A model generated the notes under the pieces. That model was not told the origin of the DNA. It ran no database searches and worked only from the letters and a program-made list of their open reading frames with translations. Made by a program: the position numbers and the translations under genes. A stretch of DNA of 8,002 nt from Bacillota bacterium (GTDB lineage: Bacteria > Bacillota > Bacilli > Bacillales > Cytobacillaceae). The DNA lies in assembly GCA_030705745.1 (NCBI GenBank), contig JAUZPT010000115.1:1-8002 (forward strand), given 5' to 3'. Below are positions 5,699-8,002 of the stretch, one piece after another; position 1 is the stretch's first letter, and every line of letters begins with the position of its first letter.

Positions 5699-6553
5699 TT
5701 GGTAGAAATCATCTTTCAAAACGAAATGGATAGCAGCAATTTATTTAATCATCTAATCCAGTGTTTAAAGCCGTGTTATCACCAAAATATTCTTCTCAAT
5801 GAAGATCGACATATACTTTCCATCCAAAATGAAGATTTTGATGGCGAGGCGCTCAAGAAGCTGAAAAAATCATTTTATAATTTCATTTACGAAATTAAAT
5901 TGGAGCATTGGTGCAGGGGATTTTTAAAGGATCATTTTTACTATGAAGATCTTGAAGAGCAACAGCAAATTGTTGCGATTTTTTACTCCATTCTTCAAGG
6001 CTGCAGGCAGGAGCTCCCCACGGCTGTCCCGGTGGAACGGGGAGAATCTGTTTTAAATGAAGCAATTAATCAAATATTTCTTGAGACGAGTTCATTCTCC
6101 TTTGATTCATTTGTGAAGTTCCGGTTACGTGACTATTTCCGAATGCTTGAGAGTTTTCTGGAAGTGTCGATTGATGAATATAAAATGGAACAAGAGTATC
6201 AGGTGTTTGTTCAAACTTTAAGGGAATTTCTATGTAATAGGCCTTCGAAAATGGCCTTGCTCCATATCGTATTTGATGAGGAAATTACTTTTTTCAATGA
6301 ACAGTTTCACGAGATTAAAAGGAGCGAATTGATTAAAATGGTGGACAGAAAACTATTGTTTAATCACCCAGTTTATGTCGACTCTGTATCGATTGCGCCG
6401 CTTTTGTCAATTGCTCCTTCTTCGGTTGTGATATACACTCAGAATCCGGAACAGCCACTGATCAGAACGATTCATAATATTTTTGAAGAGAGAATCACAA
6501 TCCGATCTCTTTCAGATTTTGGGGAATCAGATAAAAAGAATTTATCATCCTGA
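5699..6553 (+). CDS. ytxC: YtxC-family protein, putative sporulation protein
   Basis: The biochemical function is unknown. Size (284 residues), sequence character and position between dnaI and thrS match B. subtilis ytxC. From memory, the YtxC family is restricted to endospore-forming Firmicutes and is listed as a putative sporulation protein. There is no signal peptide or membrane segment. The protein is rich in acidic and aromatic residues, with helical stretches such as VKFRLRDYFRMLESFLEVSIDEYKM in the middle (split: VKFRLRDYFRML then ESFLEV). I see no metal, nucleotide or catalytic motif. Translation starts at TTG (5699), supported by AAGGGGGG (5685-5692) 6 nt upstream. Terminators lie upstream and, beyond the thrS promoter, downstream, so it is probably its own unit. 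Confidence 0.85.
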   Translation: MVEIIFQNEMDSSNLFNHLIQCLKPCYHQNILLNEDRHILSIQNEDFDGEALKKLKKSFYNFIYEIKLEHWCRGFLKDHFYYEDLEEQQQIVAIFYSILQGCRQELPTAVPVERGESVLNEAINQIFLETSSFSFDSFVKFRLRDYFRMLESFLEVSIDEYKMEQEYQVFVQTLREFLCNRPSKMALLHIVFDEEITFFNEQFHEIKRSELIKMVDRKLLFNHPVYVDSVSIAPLLSIAPSSVVIYTQNPEQPLIRTIHNIFEERITIRSLSDFGESDKKNLSS

Positions 6554-6573
6554 AAATAAATACTTATGTCCGC

Positions 6574-6602
6574 TTGATTTTTCAAATTTTTATAATTATA
6601 AT
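6574..6602 (+). promoter_or_regulatory. SigmaA promoter of the thrS leader
   Basis: TTGATT (6574-6579) and TATAAT (6597-6602) are 17 nt apart, and the -10 is a perfect consensus. A second TATAAT at 6591-6596 has an unsuitable spacing. The transcript should start near 6608-6610, just before the T-box Stem I. The promoter begins only 20 nt after the ytxC stop. Confidence 0.85.
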
Positions 6603-6619
6603 AACGTACATAGTATTTA

Positions 6620-6897
6620 AAGAGTAAAAGTGATGATAAGGACATGGGTATTTCTTAATCGGTTTCCAGAGAGGGAAGGATTGCTGCAAACTTCCTAACG
6701 CGATCGGAATGCTTACCGCCTTTAAACTTCAGCTGTGAATATTTCATTCTTCACGCTTCGGAATGGAATTAGTAATCGCTGGCGGCTGCAGCCGTTAACC
6801 TGTCCTCAAGCCGGTGGAGTACTAGTCCTCTTCCGGAAAATTGGGTGGAACCACGTGTTTATTTAAACTCGTCCCTTTACCAGGGATGGGTTTTTTT
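6620..6897 (+). ncRNA. Threonyl T-box leader (tRNA-Thr-sensing riboswitch)
   Basis: This leader senses the charging state of tRNA-Thr and controls thrS by antitermination. Stem I contains the conserved AGAGAGGG segment (6668-6675) and the distal GGAAGGATTGCTGCAAAC region (6674-6691). The specifier codon is ACC (6715-6717), followed by a purine, and reads threonine. The T-box sequence GGGTGGAACCACG (6843-6855) contains the 7-nt bulge TGGAACC (6846-6852). Its TGGA can pair with an uncharged 3' end UCCA, which fits a tRNA-Thr with a U discriminator base. CGTCCC (6870-6875) can pair either with the T-box (ACG and GGG) to form the antiterminator or in the terminator stem. The 5' boundary is approximate. 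Confidence 0.95.
6865..6897 (+). terminator. T-box-controlled terminator before thrS
   Basis: AAACTCGTCCCT (6865-6876) pairs with AGGGATGGGTTT (6882-6893), with two G:U wobbles, and the T-run covers 6891-6897. It forms when tRNA-Thr is charged. Binding of uncharged tRNA favours the competing antiterminator that uses CGTCCC (6870-6875). Confidence 0.92.
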
Positions 6898-6933
6898 GTT
6901 TTTTAAAAAACAAACACACGTTCTTCGTTGTGT
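6895..6933. other. Palindrome and small hairpin between T-box terminator and thrS ribosome site
   Basis: TTTGTTTTTTAAAAAACAAA (6895-6914) is a perfect 20-bp palindrome with no loop. It begins in the terminator T-run. Directly after it, ACACACG (6914-6920) can pair with CGTTGTGT (6926-6933) with one bulged T. Both lie between the terminator and the ribosome site at 6944. The A:T palindrome may be chance in AT-rich DNA. No function is claimed. Confidence 0.5.
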
Positions 6934-6957
6934 GTATATTTAGAAGGAGGAGTTAAT

Positions 6958-8002
6958 ATGTCAGAAATACTAAAAATTTCGTTTCCTGATGGAAATGTGA
7001 AAGAGTTTGCGAAAGGCACTACGACTGAAGAAATTGCCTTTTCAATTAGTCCGGGATTAAAGAAAAAAGCACTTGCTGGAAAATTCAATGGACAAATGTT
7101 TGACCTTCGCCGCCCGATTTTGGAAGATGGTTCAATTGAAATCGTCACACCCGAATCCAAGGATGCATTGGAAGTTTTGCGCCACAGTTCAGCTCATTTA
7201 ATGGCACAGGCAATTAAAAGACTATATCCAAAGGTTAAGCTCGGAATCGGTCCAGTCATCGAAAGCGGTTTTTACTACGATATTGATCTGGACGAATCAT
7301 TGACACCGGAAGATCTGCCGAAGATTGAAAAAGAAATGACTAAAATCATTAATGAGAATCTTGAAGTTGTCCGCAAGGAAGTTAGCCGTGAGGAAGCGGT
7401 TCAAATTTTCAAAGGTATCGATGATGAATACAAGCTTGAATTAATCGAAGCGATTCCTGCAGGTGATACGGTGACAATTTATGAACAGGGAGAATTTTTC
7501 GACCTTTGCCGAGGCATTCACGTTCCAGCTACAGGGAAATTGAAGGAATTTAAATTATTGAGTATTGCTGGTGCCTACTGGCGCGGAAACAGCGACAACA
7601 AAATGCTACAGCGCATTTACGGCACAGCTTTCTTTAAAAAGGAAGATTTGGCTGAGCATCTGCGTCTGCTAGAGGAAGCGAAAGAGCGTGACCACCGCAA
7701 GCTAGGCAAAGAGTTAAATCTATTCATGAATTCGCAAAAAGTTGGTCAGGGATTGCCAATGTGGCTACCGAAAGGCGCAACAATCCGCCGCATTATCGAG
7801 CGTTATATTGTCGATAAAGAAGAGCGTCTTGGATATGATCACGTATACACACCTGTAATGGGAAGTGTTGATCTTTATAAAACATCTGGCCACTGGGACC
7901 ATTATCAAGACGATATGTTCCCGGTAATGGACATGGACAACGAACAGCTTGTTCTCCGTCCAATGAACTGTCCGCATCATATGATGGTGTATAAAAATGC
8001 CA
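6958..8002 (+). CDS. thrS: Threonine--tRNA ligase (ThrS), N-terminal part, cut by the right edge
   Basis: ThrS charges tRNA-Thr and removes mischarged serine. The window holds 348 codons of a protein that is about 643 residues in B. subtilis. In order: a TGS domain (about residues 1-64); the editing domain with the HxxxH motif His76/His80 and with Cys184 and His188 in FDLCRGIH; then the start of the class II catalytic core with [13 protein letters not shown] and the motif 2 region [13 protein letters not shown], where Cys338 should be the first zinc ligand. The second and third zinc ligands, motif 3 and the anticodon-binding domain lie beyond the edge. The ATG at 6958 follows AAGGAGG (6944-6950) by 7 nt and fits the family N-terminus. 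The editing motif reads CRGIH rather than the more common CRGPH; I recall CRGVH in B. subtilis, so this is normal. Expression is set by the T-box upstream. Confidence 0.98.
   Translation, partial: MSEILKISFPDGNVKEFAKGTTTEEIAFSISPGLKKKALAGKFNGQMFDLRRPILEDGSIEIVTPESKDALEVLRHSSAHLMAQAIKRLYPKVKLGIGPVIESGFYYDIDLDESLTPEDLPKIEKEMTKIINENLEVVRKEVSREEAVQIFKGIDDEYKLELIEAIPAGDTVTIYEQGEFFDLCRGIHVPATGKLKEFKLLSIAGAYWRGNSDNKMLQRIYGTAFFKKEDLAEHLRLLEEAKERDHRKLGKELNLFMNSQKVGQGLPMWLPKGATIRRIIERYIVDKEERLGYDHVYTPVMGSVDLYKTSGHWDHYQDDMFPVMDMDNEQLVLRPMNCPHHMMVYKNA

Noticed and set aside
5662..5733. 23-codon upstream frame overlapping the ytxC start
   Set aside because: It has no ribosome site before its ATG (5662) and runs through the Shine-Dalgarno sequence of ytxC. 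A leader peptide is possible but unsupported.
7501..7520. ThrS editing motif reads CRGIH rather than CRGPH
   Set aside because: The Cys184 and His188 metal-site residues are intact, and Bacillus ThrS tolerates other residues at the variable position, so this is not a sign of lost editing.
1..8002. Search for CRISPR repeats, tRNA or rRNA genes, insertion sequences, prophage or defence genes, and NrdR boxes
   Set aside because: None were seen by reading. The window is a conserved housekeeping region; I could not run a formal search.

Overview
The window is chromosomal DNA from an endospore-forming member of the Bacillaceae (Bacillus in the broad sense). The evidence is the low GC content, strong AAGGAGG/AAGGGG-type ribosome binding sites, SigmaA-type promoters, a threonyl T-box, the Bacillus-only replication proteins DnaB and DnaI, and a YtxC-family sporulation protein. 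The order gapB - speD - nrdR - dnaB - dnaI - ytxC - thrS matches the Bacillus subtilis chromosome as I remember it. All seven complete genes and the partial thrS read on the + strand. I see no frameshift, prophage, insertion sequence or CRISPR array.

Layout. Positions 1-356 carry no gene. They hold the cut end of a dispersed GC-rich repeat (about 1-73), two hairpins of which the second is an intrinsic terminator (132-197), and the gapB promoter with two candidate CcpN operators. gapB (357-1388) encodes the gluconeogenic NADP-dependent glyceraldehyde-3-phosphate dehydrogenase and ends in a 19-bp-stem terminator. speD (1724-2098) encodes S-adenosylmethionine decarboxylase. It has a SigmaA promoter, a leader of about 145 nt that can pair with its own Shine-Dalgarno sequence, and a terminator. 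A 132-residue cytosolic protein of unknown function (2208-2606) follows, then nrdR (2686-3147), the repressor of ribonucleotide reductase genes. A terminator-like hairpin lies in the 54 nt between nrdR and dnaB. dnaB (3202-4599) and dnaI (4615-5550) form a tight pair that loads the replicative helicase, closed by a strong terminator. ytxC (5699-6553) starts with TTG. The last unit is a complete T-box leader (about 6620-6897) in front of thrS (from 6958), which runs off the right edge after 348 codons.

How the genes relate. This is mostly a row of separate small transcription units, each closed by its own hairpin, rather than one pathway. The one clear functional pair is dnaB-dnaI. The adjacency of nrdR and dnaB-dnaI places dNTP-supply control next to helicase loading. 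Regulation is varied: a likely CcpN-repressed promoter (gapB), possible Shine-Dalgarno masking (speD, perhaps ytxC), an internal attenuator-like terminator (nrdR/dnaB) and a tRNA-sensing riboswitch (thrS).

I do not see a new multi-gene system. The parts most worth a second look are the speD leader, the nrdR/dnaB hairpin, the uncharacterised 132-residue protein, the upstream region of ytxC and the repeat at the left edge.
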